DNA from: Methylophaga sp.
GTDB lineage: Bacteria; Pseudomonadota; Gammaproteobacteria; Nitrosococcales; Methylophagaceae
Direction: 5' to 3'
Length of the DNA: 64,000 nt
NCBI RefSeq assembly: GCF_009711715.1
Contig: NZ_VENF01000009.1
Location: forward strand, 276,732 to 340,731
The notes under the pieces are model-generated. The model had not been told where the DNA came from. It worked only from the letters and a program-made list of their open reading frames with translations, and searched no databases. This document shows positions 54,924-64,000 of this stretch, piece after piece. A program made the translations under genes and the position numbers. How positions within the stretch are numbered: position 1 is the stretch's first letter; every line of letters starts with the position of its first letter.

Positions 54924-57306
54924 GAATAAGCAGGCGATGGGCAATGATCCGCTGGCCTGGCTGGCACAGGAAGGGGAGCTTGACGCAGTGGAGACCGCGG
55001 TTGAAAAAAATGCGGTAAAAAACCGCAAAAAAACAGGTACTGATCCTCAAGAAAAAGCTGAAAAAACCGATACTGAAATCGTAGAACAGAGCTTTGCTCA
55101 ATTGGCGGGACAGGGCGAACTGTTAGTCACTGAGTTTTATGATCATCTGTTTTTGCACAACCCGGAACTGAAGCCACTATTTGAAGGTGTCTCCGCGGCA
55201 GGTCAGCAAAAAAAACTGCTCGCAGCCCTGATGTTGCTGGTCAATAACCTGCGAAAACCGGCGATTTTGCAGGATTATCTCAAAGGGCTCGGCAACCGGC
55301 ATCAAAGCTATGGTGTCAGGGCTGAGGATTACGAAAAAGTCAAAACCAGCCTGTTGTCTGTTATGCGCAGGTTGGCGGGTGAAAACTGGACGGATGCAGT
55401 TGAAACCGCCTGGCGTAACACTTTGAACGCAGTCGTTCAGCAGATGTTGGGCGCCTATGATGCACTGGAGGAATCCGAGATGGCAGTCACATCGGTTAAA
55501 CAGGAAAATGATTTCATAAACGTGATGGCAAAAGCCCTGGATGGTGCTGTTACCGCGATTATGATGGTGGACAGGGATTTCACAATTACCTATGCCAATC
55601 GGTCGACTTTGACTATGCTCAGCGAGCATGAAGCCACGTTGAAAAATGCCTTCCCGGGATTCAGCGTCAGAAATCTGGTCGGTTCCAATATCGATGCTTT
55701 TCATAAAAACCCAAAGCATCAGCGTCAGCTGTTGAGTGATCCGGATAATTTGCCTTACACGGCCGATATCAAAGTCGGGCCATTGTCATTCAGGCTTAAT
55801 GTGACGGGAATGTTTGATAATAACGGTGCTTATGTCGGCAATATGCTGGAGTGGCACAATGTTACTGAAGAGAAACTGCGTAATGCCGACATTCATGGGC
55901 AGTTTGAAGCCTTGAACAAAGTCATGGGCGTCATCAGCTTCAACATGGATGGCACCGTTCTCGATATCAACGATAACTTCCTCGATGTAGTGGGCTATAG
56001 CCGTGATGAAGTCATCGGTAAACATCACCGGATGTTTGCCGAGCCAGAGCTTGCCAATAGCCCGGCTTATGCTGAGTTCTGGGCCAAGCTGAACCGGGGT
56101 GAGTTTGATTCCGGTGAATATAAGCGTATCGCTAAAGATGGCCGCGAAATCTGGTTACAGGCCAGCTATAACCCGGTTCTGGACTTAAACGGCAAGCCCT
56201 ACAAAGTGGTTAAATACGCCGCGGATATTACCGAACAGAAACAACTGCAGATAACCGTGCAGTCAGTGCTGGAATCCTCCGCCGTGGTGATGAATGCCAT
56301 GGCCGAGGGGGATTTGACCAAACTGATGGAAGGCGACTACGAAGGGGAGTTCGCGCAACTGCAGCAGGCCATTAATGGCACCGTTAACAAGATGTCATCG
56401 GTGGTACAGGACATTACAGAGGCGGCTATCAATATTTCGGCCGCTGCCAGTGAAATTTCCCAGGGCAATGTCGACCTGAGCCAGCGTACTGAGGAACAGG
56501 CCTCTTCGCTTGAAGAGACTGCCTCCAGCATGGAAGAGCTGACCAGTACGGTCAGACAGAATTCTGACAATGCCCGTCAGGCCAATCAGCTTGCTGTCGA
56601 TGCCTGTGAAAAAGCGGAAAAAGGCGGTGCGGTCATACAGAACGCAATTCAGGCGATGGCTGCCATCAGCGCCTCGAGCAAAAAAGTGGCTGATATTATC
56701 GGCGTGATTGACGAAATTGCATTCCAGACAAATCTCCTGGCGCTCAATGCCGCAGTGGAAGCTGCCCGTGCCGGTGAGCAGGGACGCGGTTTTGCAGTAG
56801 TCGCTTCTGAAGTCAGGAATCTGGCCCAGCGCTCAGCGGCAGCGGCTAAGGAGATCAAGGAACTCATCAACGACAGTGGTGAGAAAGTGAAAGAAGGTTC
56901 GGCCCTGGTCGATGAATCCGGCAAAACGCTGCAAGAGATTGTTGAAGGCGCCAAGAAAGTCGGCGATATCATTTCTGAAATTGCCGCCGCTGGTCTCGAG
57001 CAGACTTCAGGCATCGAACAGGTCAATAAAGCCGTCACTCAGATGGATGAGATGACTCAGCAAAATGCGGCGCTGGTGGAAGAAGCGGCGGCTGCCAGTG
57101 AATCGCTGGACGAGCAGGGCCAGAACCTGCAACAAATGATGGCTTTCTTCGATACCGGCAGGGAAATGGGGCGGCCCCCGCAGCAGGCCCCGGCGTCAGC
57201 CCGAGCTCAGACAAAAGCGCGACCTGCTGTAAGCAGACCGGAACGTCCGCTGTTCGGCCGACACGCCCCGGCGCGGCAGGATGATGATGAATGGGATGAG
57301 TTTTAG
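54916..57306 (+). CDS. Soluble globin-PAS-PAS chemoreceptor
   Basis: Chemoreceptor of 796 residues without membrane segments. Residues 1-50 form a charged tail ([12 protein letters not shown], then a KNAVKNRKK basic patch). Residues ~55-185 are a globin-like domain: [16 protein letters not shown], then LGNRHQSYG with His129 in the place of the haem-binding proximal His. Two PAS domains follow (~200-325 and ~330-445). The signalling hairpin contains the highly conserved [35 protein letters not shown] (in short parts). It probably senses oxygen or another haem ligand, like HemAT, and redox or ligand through PAS, like Aer. It is coupled to the ParA gene and followed by cheR. Confidence 0.88.
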   Translation: MAENKQAMGNDPLAWLAQEGELDAVETAVEKNAVKNRKKTGTDPQEKAEKTDTEIVEQSFAQLAGQGELLVTEFYDHLFLHNPELKPLFEGVSAAGQQKKLLAALMLLVNNLRKPAILQDYLKGLGNRHQSYGVRAEDYEKVKTSLLSVMRRLAGENWTDAVETAWRNTLNAVVQQMLGAYDALEESEMAVTSVKQENDFINVMAKALDGAVTAIMMVDRDFTITYANRSTLTMLSEHEATLKNAFPGFSVRNLVGSNIDAFHKNPKHQRQLLSDPDNLPYTADIKVGPLSFRLNVTGMFDNNGAYVGNMLEWHNVTEEKLRNADIHGQFEALNKVMGVISFNMDGTVLDINDNFLDVVGYSRDEVIGKHHRMFAEPELANSPAYAEFWAKLNRGEFDSGEYKRIAKDGREIWLQASYNPVLDLNGKPYKVVKYAADITEQKQLQITVQSVLESSAVVMNAMAEGDLTKLMEGDYEGEFAQLQQAINGTVNKMSSVVQDITEAAINISAAASEISQGNVDLSQRTEEQASSLEETASSMEELTSTVRQNSDNARQANQLAVDACEKAEKGGAVIQNAIQAMAAISASSKKVADIIGVIDEIAFQTNLLALNAAVEAARAGEQGRGFAVVASEVRNLAQRSAAAAKEIKELINDSGEKVKEGSALVDESGKTLQEIVEGAKKVGDIISEIAAAGLEQTSGIEQVNKAVTQMDEMTQQNAALVEEAAAASESLDEQGQNLQQMMAFFDTGREMGRPPQQAPASARAQTKARPAVSRPERPLFGRHAPARQDDDEWDEF

Positions 57307-57360
57307 TTGATAAGCCGGGCAGTGTTTTGAGCTGCCCGATTTCAATACGAAGGAACGATG

Positions 57361-58197
57361 ATGACCGGTGTGCTTGGGCGCGAATTGACGTTTTCTGACA
57401 GGCAGTTCAAACGGCTGCGCGTTTTTGTGGCCGAACAGACTGGTATTGCGCTGACCGAAGCCAAAAAAGACATGGTCTACGGTCGCTTGTCAAAACGTAT
57501 CCGTGCCAATTTTGGCGGTAACTTCCAGGCTTTCTGTGATGCTATTGAAAATGGTGATGCGCAGGAGCAGGACTTTCTGATCAATGCCATCACCACTAAC
57601 CTGACCGCGTTTTTCCGGGAGTCTCATCATTTTGAATATTTGCGTGGGCGCCTGCTACCCGATCTGATCCGGCGCAATGCGGCCAGTCGCAGGTTGCGGA
57701 TTTGGTCTGCCGGCTGCTCCACCGGTGAAGAACCCTATAGCATCGCCATGTGCCTGGCGGCAGAAAAACAACTGGCAGGCTGGGATATCAAAATTCTGGC
57801 TACTGATCTGGATGCCAATGTCCTTGAGCATGCCGAAGCAGGCATTTACAGTGAAGACAAGCTGAGCAAGGTAGCTGGGAAAGAACGACAATGGTTTCAG
57901 CGTGGCCGGGGCAGTAAAGCCGGTCTGGTCAGACTGAAGCCGGAAATCAGGGATCGGGTGACTTTCAAGCGGCTAAACCTGTTGCATGACTGGCCGATGC
58001 GGGGACCGTTTGATCTGATTTTCTGCCGTAATGTGGTCATTTATTTTGATAAGCCAACCCAAAGCCGACTGTTCGACCGCTTTGCTGATTTGCTGGTGGC
58101 TGACGGGCTATTGTTTATTGGCCACTCCGAGTCTTTGTATAAGGTGACTGAGCGCTTCACTTCATTGGGCAACACCATATACAGGCGGGTGCAATGA
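57361..58197 (+). CDS. cheR: Chemoreceptor methyltransferase CheR
   Basis: Glutamate methyltransferase of 278 residues. The second of two adjacent ATGs (57358, 57361) has better spacing to AAGGA. The CheR motifs TNLTAFFRESHHFEYLR, IWSAGCSTGEEPYSIAM (SAM site) and DLIFCRNVVIYFDK are intact. It methylates receptor glutamates in adaptation. A 7-bp hairpin without T run lies in the gap after the receptor gene (57316-57339). Confidence 0.97.
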   Translation: MTGVLGRELTFSDRQFKRLRVFVAEQTGIALTEAKKDMVYGRLSKRIRANFGGNFQAFCDAIENGDAQEQDFLINAITTNLTAFFRESHHFEYLRGRLLPDLIRRNAASRRLRIWSAGCSTGEEPYSIAMCLAAEKQLAGWDIKILATDLDANVLEHAEAGIYSEDKLSKVAGKERQWFQRGRGSKAGLVRLKPEIRDRVTFKRLNLLHDWPMRGPFDLIFCRNVVIYFDKPTQSRLFDRFADLLVADGLLFIGHSESLYKVTERFTSLGNTIYRRVQ

Positions 58198-58820
58198 TGC
58201 TGGCCCGGTCAATACAGCCGACGCCGCTGAAGGGCTTTGAGCATATCAACCGTTACTGGGATGGCCATAACCACTGCTGGGCGGCCAAACTCTTGCCCGG
58301 TGAGTTTTATGTGACCACCGAGCCCGATGAAATTATCTGCACCACATTAGGCTCCTGCGTGTCGGCCTGCATTCGTGACCCGCAAGCCGGGGTCGCCGGC
58401 ATGAATCATTTTATGCTGCCCGTTTCTTCTGAAGATAACCCCAACTGGATGAATATGGCGACCCGTTTCGGCAGTGCCGCGATGGAATACCTGATTAATG
58501 AAATGTTCAAGCAGGGGGCCAGCAGGGAAACGATGGAAGTCAAACTGGTGGGTGGCGGCCGGATTATCAGCAGCCTGTATGACGTCGGCCGTCGCAATAT
58601 TGACTTCGTGCTGGAATATGCCCGGCTGGAGCGCCTCAGAGTGCTGGCCAAAGATCTGGGCGATGTCCATCCGCGCAAGGTGGTATTTCATCCCGACAGC
58701 GGTGTCATGCGGGTCAAGCGTTTACGCTCCCTGCATAACGACACGGTAATACAGCGCGAACAGCATTATGTTGCCGAGCTCCAAACCCAGCCGGTGACCG
58801 GCGATATTGAACTGTTCTAG
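58194..58820 (+). CDS. cheD: Chemoreceptor glutamine deamidase CheD
   Basis: Deamidase of 208 residues that overlaps cheR as ATGA. The catalytic Cys lies in TLGSCVSACIRD and the His in AGMNHFMLP. CheD converts specific receptor Gln residues to methylatable Glu. Its presence next to cheR and cheB is usual in polar-flagellate clusters. Confidence 0.96.
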   Translation: MMLARSIQPTPLKGFEHINRYWDGHNHCWAAKLLPGEFYVTTEPDEIICTTLGSCVSACIRDPQAGVAGMNHFMLPVSSEDNPNWMNMATRFGSAAMEYLINEMFKQGASRETMEVKLVGGGRIISSLYDVGRRNIDFVLEYARLERLRVLAKDLGDVHPRKVVFHPDSGVMRVKRLRSLHNDTVIQREQHYVAELQTQPVTGDIELF

Positions 58821-58832
58821 GCAGGCGCAGGC

Positions 58833-59897
58833 ATGACGCCATTGAAAGTCATTGTGATTGATGATTCTGCCTTGGTCAGGCAGCTATTGAGTGAAATCCT
58901 CAACAGTGATCCCGCCATTGCCGTGGTTGCGACTGCCGCCGATCCTTACCAGGCCAGAGAGAAAATTAAACAATTCAATCCGGACGTACTGACGCTGGAT
59001 GTGGAAATGCCACGCATGGACGGGGTGACGTTTCTGCGGAATCTGATGCGGCTGCGGCCGATGCCGGTGGTGATGGTTTCCACGCTGACCGAGAAAGGGG
59101 CGCAGGTGACATTAGAAGCCCTGTCTATCGGCGCTTTTGACTTTGTCGCCAAGCCCAAACTGGATCTGTCACATACGCTGGAAGACTATGCCGAAGAGAT
59201 CATTGCCAAGGTCAAGGCGGCTGCCGCGATGCCGCTCTCGGCGCTGACACCCCGGCCCGGCTTGCAGGTGGAGCAGAAACTGACCGCTGATGCCATTCTC
59301 GCCAAATCCGCCACCACCACGTTGAGAACTACCGACAAGATTATCGCTATTGGCGCTTCAACCGGCGGTACCGAAGCGATAAAGGAAGTACTTTGTGCTT
59401 TGCCGCCGTCCGCACCGGGCGTAGTGATTAGCCAGCATATCCCTGCCGCTTTCAGCGCCGGTTTTGCCAAACGGCTCAATGGCCTGTCGCCAATGCAGGT
59501 TCGCCAGGCTGAGCATGGAGAGCAGATTCTTGCCGGTCATGCCTATATCGCACCGGGGGATAAACACTTGCTGGTGGAACGCAGTGGTGCGCGCTATTAC
59601 TGCCGGCTTAATGACGGACCGCCGGTCTCACGCCACAAACCTTCAGTCGATGTGCTGTTTCGCTCGGTCGCACAGCAGGTCGGCCCTAATGCTATCGGCA
59701 TTCTGCTGACCGGAATGGGGGATGATGGTGCACAGGGCATGCTGGAGATGAGACAGGCGGGAGCACAGAATCTGGTGCAGGATGAAAAAAGCAGTATTGT
59801 CTGGGGTATGCCCGGTGCGGCTTTCAAACTGGGCGCAGCAGAAAAAGCGATCCCGTTGCAAAAGATCGCTGAAGAAATACTCAAATTAAGTCGATAA
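58833..59897 (+). CDS. cheB: Chemotaxis methylesterase CheB
   Basis: Methylesterase of 354 residues. The receiver has Asp56 ([13 protein letters not shown]). The esterase domain has the serine nucleophile in [10 protein letters not shown], the His in [11 protein letters not shown] and the Asp in [13 protein letters not shown]. It removes receptor methyl groups when phosphorylated by CheA, and it completes the adaptation set cheR-cheD-cheB. Confidence 0.97.
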   Translation: MTPLKVIVIDDSALVRQLLSEILNSDPAIAVVATAADPYQAREKIKQFNPDVLTLDVEMPRMDGVTFLRNLMRLRPMPVVMVSTLTEKGAQVTLEALSIGAFDFVAKPKLDLSHTLEDYAEEIIAKVKAAAAMPLSALTPRPGLQVEQKLTADAILAKSATTTLRTTDKIIAIGASTGGTEAIKEVLCALPPSAPGVVISQHIPAAFSAGFAKRLNGLSPMQVRQAEHGEQILAGHAYIAPGDKHLLVERSGARYYCRLNDGPPVSRHKPSVDVLFRSVAQQVGPNAIGILLTGMGDDGAQGMLEMRQAGAQNLVQDEKSSIVWGMPGAAFKLGAAEKAIPLQKIAEEILKLSR

Positions 59898-59923
59898 AGA
59901 AAAGGGAATCAGGGGTAGAACAC

Positions 59924-61096
59924 ATGGATATACAGACATTAAAACAGGCACTGCCGGCCACATTGGTGGCGATGTTACTGGCGGCCGTTGCTTACTGGCT
60001 GTCAGACTGGCGGCTTGCCGCGCTGTTAGTGATATCCAGCCTGGCCGTCTATCTGTTGAAACGGCCCGAACCTGACTCAGTAGTGGCAGAAACAGGCCGT
60101 AACAGTGAGCAGAAAGCGCCGGCAGAAGTGGAGCAACTGAGCCGCGAAACACTGAGCACACTGCAGCAGCAAATCAGCCAGATTGCTGATGAGAATCGCC
60201 AGATTGCCGGTCTTATCAGCAATGCTATAAGCAAATTGACTGATAGTTTCCAGGGCATGAATGAGCAGACTGAGTATGAAGATCGCATGCTGCACAGCCT
60301 GATCGATGATGAACAGGGGCAGAATTTCAGTGAATTTATCCGGGAAACCGAGTCAGTGCTTGTATATCTGGCGGACAGCGTGCTCAAAACCAGTCAGGAA
60401 AGCCAGCTGGTCATGAGTAAGCTGGAAGCGATGAACAGCAATGTCGACGGAGTTATTTCTTTACTTGATGATGTTAAGGATATCGCCTCGCAAACCAATC
60501 TGCTGGCTTTGAATGCCGCCATTGAAGCGGCGCGTGCCGGCGAAGCCGGCCGCGGCTTTGCCGTGGTCGCCGATGAGGTCAGAAAGCTGTCGCAGAAATC
60601 AGATGCTTTCAGTGATGAAATCAACGATATCACAATGAGTGTCAAAACGACGTTACAGGATGCACTGGCAAAGGTCTCGGATGTGGTGACCACAGATACC
60701 GATATGGCCAGAGACTGCAAAACCAAGGTGGGTGATATTTCAGCACGTATGTTGCAGCTGAATGATAAAACCCAGCAGGTCATTAACGGCACCGGCAATG
60801 TCAGCCAGTCTATTGCCGGACTGGTCAACCAGGCAGTGACCTCATTACAGTTTGAGGATATGTGCGCCCAGCTGAGCCAGCATATTAATAAACGACTGGA
60901 CAACGTCAACGAACTTGCCGATATCATCCAGTCATTGCAGCAGGCACAAACGCAGCCTGACAACCTTGAGCAATGCCGACAGATGCTGGCCGGCGTTAAA
61001 CAACGTGCTGAGAGTCTGCAGCCGAAAATTGCAGCAACGCAACATAAATCGGTGACCCAGCAAAGCCTGGATAGCGGCGAGATAGAATTATTTTAA
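59924..61096 (+). CDS. Membrane-anchored chemoreceptor without sensor domain
   Basis: MCP-related protein of 390 residues. Two short membrane helices (residues ~9-27 and ~31-47) are separated by only a few residues, so there is no periplasmic domain. A coiled coil leads to the conserved hairpin tip ([38 protein letters not shown] in parts, ~190-230). After the tip the sequence departs from normal receptors: [21 protein letters not shown] near residues 308-328. It has no HAMP domain that I can see. It directly follows cheB. It may sense membrane or internal state, or modulate the array. Confidence 0.85.
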   Translation: MDIQTLKQALPATLVAMLLAAVAYWLSDWRLAALLVISSLAVYLLKRPEPDSVVAETGRNSEQKAPAEVEQLSRETLSTLQQQISQIADENRQIAGLISNAISKLTDSFQGMNEQTEYEDRMLHSLIDDEQGQNFSEFIRETESVLVYLADSVLKTSQESQLVMSKLEAMNSNVDGVISLLDDVKDIASQTNLLALNAAIEAARAGEAGRGFAVVADEVRKLSQKSDAFSDEINDITMSVKTTLQDALAKVSDVVTTDTDMARDCKTKVGDISARMLQLNDKTQQVINGTGNVSQSIAGLVNQAVTSLQFEDMCAQLSQHINKRLDNVNELADIIQSLQQAQTQPDNLEQCRQMLAGVKQRAESLQPKIAATQHKSVTQQSLDSGEIELF

Positions 61097-61111
61097 TCTG
61101 CCTTGTGACGG

Positions 61112-61127
61112 TGGCATAACGATTGCA
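61112..61127 (+). promoter_or_regulatory. Sigma-54 promoter of fliK
   Basis: The sequence reads TGGCAT-N5-TTGCA with exact spacing. It lies 16 bases after the receptor stop and 51 bases before the fliK start. Confidence 0.8.
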
Positions 61128-61177
61128 AAAGCTCCTGTGTCAATTAACAGGTGAGCTTGATCTCAGCAGGAGTTTGT

Positions 61178-62605
61178 ATGCCACAACCCGTCATGATTCA
61201 GACCGAGCCGGTGTCGGCGGTCAGTGCCAGGAAAAATGCCGTCGCCGGCAATAGCACTGATAAATCAGCATTTTCTGCTGAATTCGAACAGCGGATTGAG
61301 CAGGGGCAGGCTGCTAATAATCGGGCCAAGTCAGATAAAAACCAGGCGGCAAAGTCGGTAGACAATGAGCAGAATGTTGCCGCTGACGGCAATAAATTGC
61401 CGGCCGAGGATGACAGTAATTCGGTGTCAGAGGCTCAGTCAGACTCGGAAACGCATGCTGAATCTGACGCTGAACAGCAGGCAGGAAATCATAGTGAATC
61501 AGCCGCAGAACCTAAAGAGGTGGATCAGGCAACCGACAGTTCGGCTGCGGATAACAGCGGACAGGAAACAGTGGTGGTTGCACCAGGGCAAGCTGCGGAC
61601 TCGGCTAAAAACACCGATGTCAGCAATAAAAAAGCTGATAAACCGGTTCGGGCTCAGGTTAGTGTAAGCCAGCAGGCGGTGGATAACGCCAAAACCACCT
61701 CTGTGGAAATGACCGCCAAAGCCCATCCCAAACAAACGGAAGCGGTAACGGCCGATACAGTGCCTTCGAATACAAAAGCCACGCAACAGACCGCGGCCAA
61801 AACCATCAGTGAAAGCATTGAAAAGCTGAATGGCGAAGAACAGCAGCGTGCGCAGAAAGCCACACCAAACCTGGCTGCGGCTCTGAAACAATTATCTGAA
61901 GATAATGCTGAACCGCCCAAGATTCGTGCTGATATTCTGGATGCATTGCAACGTCAGCAGAATAAGCCGGAGGTCACCGTCAACTTGCGAAATCTGATGG
62001 CGGCGCAGGCACAGCAGTCTGAAGCCAAACCAGCGGTAACCTTGCCACCGATCTTAACTGACAGAGGCGCAGCGGATACCGCAGGCACTGCTTTAACACC
62101 CACCAGTCTCACCGGTCTGGTATCGACGCAAAGCGGCACTAACGCTAGCGCAATCAGTCAACCCACACTCAGCCTGCCGGTTCAGCCTAATATGCAGAAT
62201 CCCGCCTGGTCCCAGGTGATGAGCAGCCGCGTAGTGTGGATGGCAAAAGAGGGTGTACAACAGGCAGAGCTGCGCATGAATCCGGCCAATCTGGGCCCGG
62301 TTGAAGTCAGACTTCATGTACAAAACGATCAGGCCAGTGTAACTTTTCTTGCGCAGCAGGGAACAACGCGCGAAGCGCTTGAGCAGGCCCTGCCCAGATT
62401 GCGTGAAAGTTTTGCTGAAAGCGGTCTGCAACTGGCCAATGCGGAAGTAGGTGAACAGCAGCATCAGCAGCAGGAGCAATCTGAACAGGCAAACGATTCT
62501 CATATTTTTGCTCAAGCCAGCCGTCAGGATGACGATATAGACAATGAGACCGTTGAATCGGTCAGCTCAGATGAGGCATCGGTGGGCCTCAGCTTGTATG
62601 CCTGA
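61178..62605 (+). CDS. fliK: Flagellar hook-length control protein FliK
   Basis: Hook-length ruler of 475 residues. The ATG at 61178 ([12 protein letters not shown]) follows AGGAG by five bases. The first ~330 residues are low-complexity (Ala, Gln, Glu, Ser, Asp). The C-terminal domain (~345-435) is conserved: [28 protein letters not shown]. This domain switches the export gate from hook to filament substrates. It is separated from fliJ by the whole chemotaxis block. Confidence 0.95.
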   Translation: MPQPVMIQTEPVSAVSARKNAVAGNSTDKSAFSAEFEQRIEQGQAANNRAKSDKNQAAKSVDNEQNVAADGNKLPAEDDSNSVSEAQSDSETHAESDAEQQAGNHSESAAEPKEVDQATDSSAADNSGQETVVVAPGQAADSAKNTDVSNKKADKPVRAQVSVSQQAVDNAKTTSVEMTAKAHPKQTEAVTADTVPSNTKATQQTAAKTISESIEKLNGEEQQRAQKATPNLAAALKQLSEDNAEPPKIRADILDALQRQQNKPEVTVNLRNLMAAQAQQSEAKPAVTLPPILTDRGAADTAGTALTPTSLTGLVSTQSGTNASAISQPTLSLPVQPNMQNPAWSQVMSSRVVWMAKEGVQQAELRMNPANLGPVEVRLHVQNDQASVTFLAQQGTTREALEQALPRLRESFAESGLQLANAEVGEQQHQQQEQSEQANDSHIFAQASRQDDDIDNETVESVSSDEASVGLSLYA

Positions 62606-62643
62606 GCTATCATAACGATAAGTGTTATCCGGGAGAGACGGAC

Positions 62644-63837
62644 GTGTTTAAACTTGAAAACTTTTCTCTAAGAAAAAGAATGTATCTGATAGGGGGCTTC
62701 GGCATAGTCGGGCTTCTGGGGCTTGTTGTTCTCGAGTGGTACATGATGACTACTGAGATGAGCGCGATGAACCAGCTTTATGCCGTGCTCACCTATGTGT
62801 TGCTTGGCAGTGTAATAATTATGTATCTGGCGCATGTGATCGGTCGCTTTGGTGACCGCAGAGCCACTAATCTGGTTGAAGCGATTCAGAACATTAAAAA
62901 AGGTGATCTGACCCAGAAGGTCGTGATCCCCGGTAAAAGCGATTTCAGCTGGATGGCATTTGAGCTTGATAGCGCACGTAAAAATGTTGCTAATCTGGTT
63001 CATACGCTGGTGGGCGGTGTTTCCCAGCTCAACACGGCCACCCAGAATATGCAGGCCATCAGCAAAGAAACGGTGGATGGTGTACTGAAACAACAGGCCG
63101 AGACTACGCAGGTCGCGACCGCAATGAATGAAATGACCGCTTCGGTTCAGGAAGTCGCGCGCACGGCATCAAGTGCGGCTGAAGCGGCACGCAACGCCGA
63201 CAGCGAAGCCAAATCCGGTAAGCAGGTGGTGATGGAAACCATGGAAGCGATTGATTCGCTGGCCAATGAAGTAGAAAAAGCCGCCCAGCAGCTGAGTAGT
63301 CTGGAAGCGGATATCGGCAATATCGGTGCTATTGTCGATGTCATTCGTGGCATTACCGAACAAACCAACTTACTGGCATTGAATGCCGCGATTGAGGCAG
63401 CCCGTGCTGGTGAGCACGGCCGTGGTTTTGCCGTGGTAGCCGATGAAGTCCGCACCCTGGCTGCCAGAACCCAGTCTTCCACGCATGAAATTGAAGAAAT
63501 GGTCGAACGCCTGCAACAAGGCGCCCAGGTTGCAGTAAAAGTCATGAACGAAAGCCGTGAACGTGCCCGTGACAGCGTAGAGAAAGCTTCCAGTGCCGGC
63601 GCTGCGCTGGATACCATTACCGCCATGATTTCGACCATGGATGAAATGAGTGCTCAGATTTCCAGTGCCGCTAACGAACAGTCCGCGGTGGCCGAAGATA
63701 TCAATCGCGGTATCGTGAATATCAGCCAGGTGGCCGAGCACACTGCTGAGGGCGCGCGCGAGTCTTCCGTTGCCGTGGAGACGCTGAGCAGCCTGTCGTC
63801 CCAGTTGCAGGAAGCGTCAGCCAAATTCAAAGTCTGA
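62644..63837 (+). CDS. Methyl-accepting chemotaxis protein with short periplasmic loop
   Basis: Chemoreceptor of 397 residues with a GTG start six bases after GGGAGAG. Two membrane helices (~12-33 and ~46-66) enclose only about a dozen residues, so no periplasmic ligand domain exists. A HAMP-like segment follows ([17 protein letters not shown]). The signalling domain has [21 protein letters not shown] and [13 protein letters not shown]. The C-terminus has no CheR-binding pentapeptide. Signals would have to come from the membrane, or from other receptors in the array. Confidence 0.92.
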   Translation: MFKLENFSLRKRMYLIGGFGIVGLLGLVVLEWYMMTTEMSAMNQLYAVLTYVLLGSVIIMYLAHVIGRFGDRRATNLVEAIQNIKKGDLTQKVVIPGKSDFSWMAFELDSARKNVANLVHTLVGGVSQLNTATQNMQAISKETVDGVLKQQAETTQVATAMNEMTASVQEVARTASSAAEAARNADSEAKSGKQVVMETMEAIDSLANEVEKAAQQLSSLEADIGNIGAIVDVIRGITEQTNLLALNAAIEAARAGEHGRGFAVVADEVRTLAARTQSSTHEIEEMVERLQQGAQVAVKVMNESRERARDSVEKASSAGAALDTITAMISTMDEMSAQISSAANEQSAVAEDINRGIVNISQVAEHTAEGARESSVAVETLSSLSSQLQEASAKFKV

Positions 63838-63856
63838 GTGGAATAACTCAAGCTAA

Positions 63857-63873
63857 TAAAAAAGCCCGCAAAA
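63857..63873 (+). terminator. Apparent left half of a terminator, interrupted by an insertion element
   Basis: The bases aataaaaaagcccgcaaaa look like the 5' arm of a common bidirectional terminator, whose 3' arm would be gcgggc followed by T residues. The arm stops exactly where the insertion-element inverted repeat begins. The partner arm is not in the window. Confidence 0.45.
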
Positions 63874-63879
63874 TGAAGT

Positions 63880-63921
63880 GACCCCCAATAGTTGGACATT
63901 CCAATTACTGGGGGTCTTTTT
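63880..63921 (+). terminator. Terminator-like hairpin at the end of the insertion sequence
   Basis: A 17-bp near-perfect stem (gacccccaatagttgga / tccaattactgggggtc, two mismatches) with a 3-base loop is followed by five T residues. It lies in the terminal repeat upstream of the transposase and would block read-through from outside promoters. Confidence 0.7.
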
Positions 63922-64000
63922 ATGTCCAAACATCATAGAGCGTTCAAGCTTGAGTTAGCTAAACGTGCTGAAAACGAAAGCTCACGACATCTAAGTCGTC
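63922..64000 (+). CDS. IS3-family transposase OrfA, 5' fragment
   Basis: The ATG at 63922 opens a frame (MSKHHRAFKLELAKRAENES...) that runs to the end of the window. It begins eleven bases after a GGGGG run. Basic N-terminal sequences of this kind start the HTH OrfA of IS3-type elements. Only 26 residues are visible, so the call depends on the adjacent inverted repeat. Confidence 0.65.
   Translation, partial: MSKHHRAFKLELAKRAENESSRHLSR

Larger units (their letters stand above)
63874..64000 (+). mobile_element. IS3-family insertion sequence, left end
   Basis: The left terminal inverted repeat (TGAAGTGACCCCCAATAGTTGG onwards, as two runs) is of the IS3-family type that starts TGxxxTGACCCCC. 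It is followed by an in-frame transposase start at 63922. The right end lies outside the window. Confidence 0.85.

Noticed and set aside
59871..59897. GTCGATAA before the sensor-less receptor as a sigma-28 promoter
   Set aside because: The -10 resembles the consensus but no TAAA is found at 15 bases, and it includes the cheB stop codon.
62595..62630. AACGATAA before the last chemoreceptor as a sigma-28 promoter
   Set aside because: Only six of eight -10 bases match and the -35 is poor (TGTA).
1..64000. CRISPR arrays, tRNA, rRNA and prophage genes
   Set aside because: None was recognised on either strand; the only direct repeats are within the adhesin and between the two flagellins.

Overview
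The window is a compact motility and surface-appendage locus of a Gram-negative gammaproteobacterium. A Pseudomonas-type minor pilin operon, FleQ/FleS/FleR flagellar regulators, sigma-54 promoters ahead of flagellar operons, and a strongly acidic giant type I-secreted adhesin together suggest a polar-flagellated, probably aquatic or marine species. I lean to a Methylophaga-like organism, but nothing in the window proves the genus.

Layout. 1-4522: 3' part of a giant acidic RTX-type adhesin with two families of long tandem repeats. 4593-11450 (minus): type IV pilus minor pilin operon fimU-pilV-pilW-pilX-pilY1-pilY2-pilE. 11718-21562 (plus): complete rod, hook, ring and junction set flgBCDEFGHIJKL in three sigma-54 units. 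21589-28237: a translationally coupled seven-gene operon. Four of its products match the enzymes that make activated phosphoramidate in Campylobacter jejuni (glutamine kinase, CTP:phosphoglutamine cytidylyltransferase, CDP-glutamine amidohydrolase, CDP-phosphoramidate kinase). The others are a TagB/TagF-like transferase, an odd formyltransferase and an orphan protein. 28245-29444 (minus): an AT-rich methyltransferase. 29857-36022: a 3-acetamido-3,6-dideoxyhexose module (acyltransferase, ketoisomerase, aminotransferase) and a 1371-residue multi-domain glycosyltransferase. 36109-40579: two short flagellins, flaG, fliD, fliS, fliT. 40714-44871: fleQ, fleS, fleR. 44920-50561: fliEFGHIJ. 50698-61096: a small ORF, a STAS protein, cheY, cheA, cheW, a ParA ATPase, a globin-PAS-PAS chemoreceptor, cheR, cheD, cheB and a sensor-less receptor. 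61178-62605: fliK with its own sigma-54 promoter. 62644-63837: a membrane chemoreceptor. 63874-64000: left end of an IS3-family element.

How it fits together. FleQ (candidate sigma-70 promoter) would drive fleSR and the sigma-54 operons, whose promoters can be read directly ahead of flgB, flgF, flgH, the first flagellin, fliD, fleS, fliE and fliK. The second flagellin has a good sigma-28 promoter, and the chemotaxis block has a perfect sigma-28 -10 element. The glycan genes lie between flgL and the flagellins, so flagellin or the nearby cell surface is the likely target. The phosphoramidate operon inside a flagellar locus is the most unusual element. The globin-PAS-PAS receptor encoded directly after a ParA ATPase is the second. 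No tRNA, rRNA, CRISPR or phage genes were seen.
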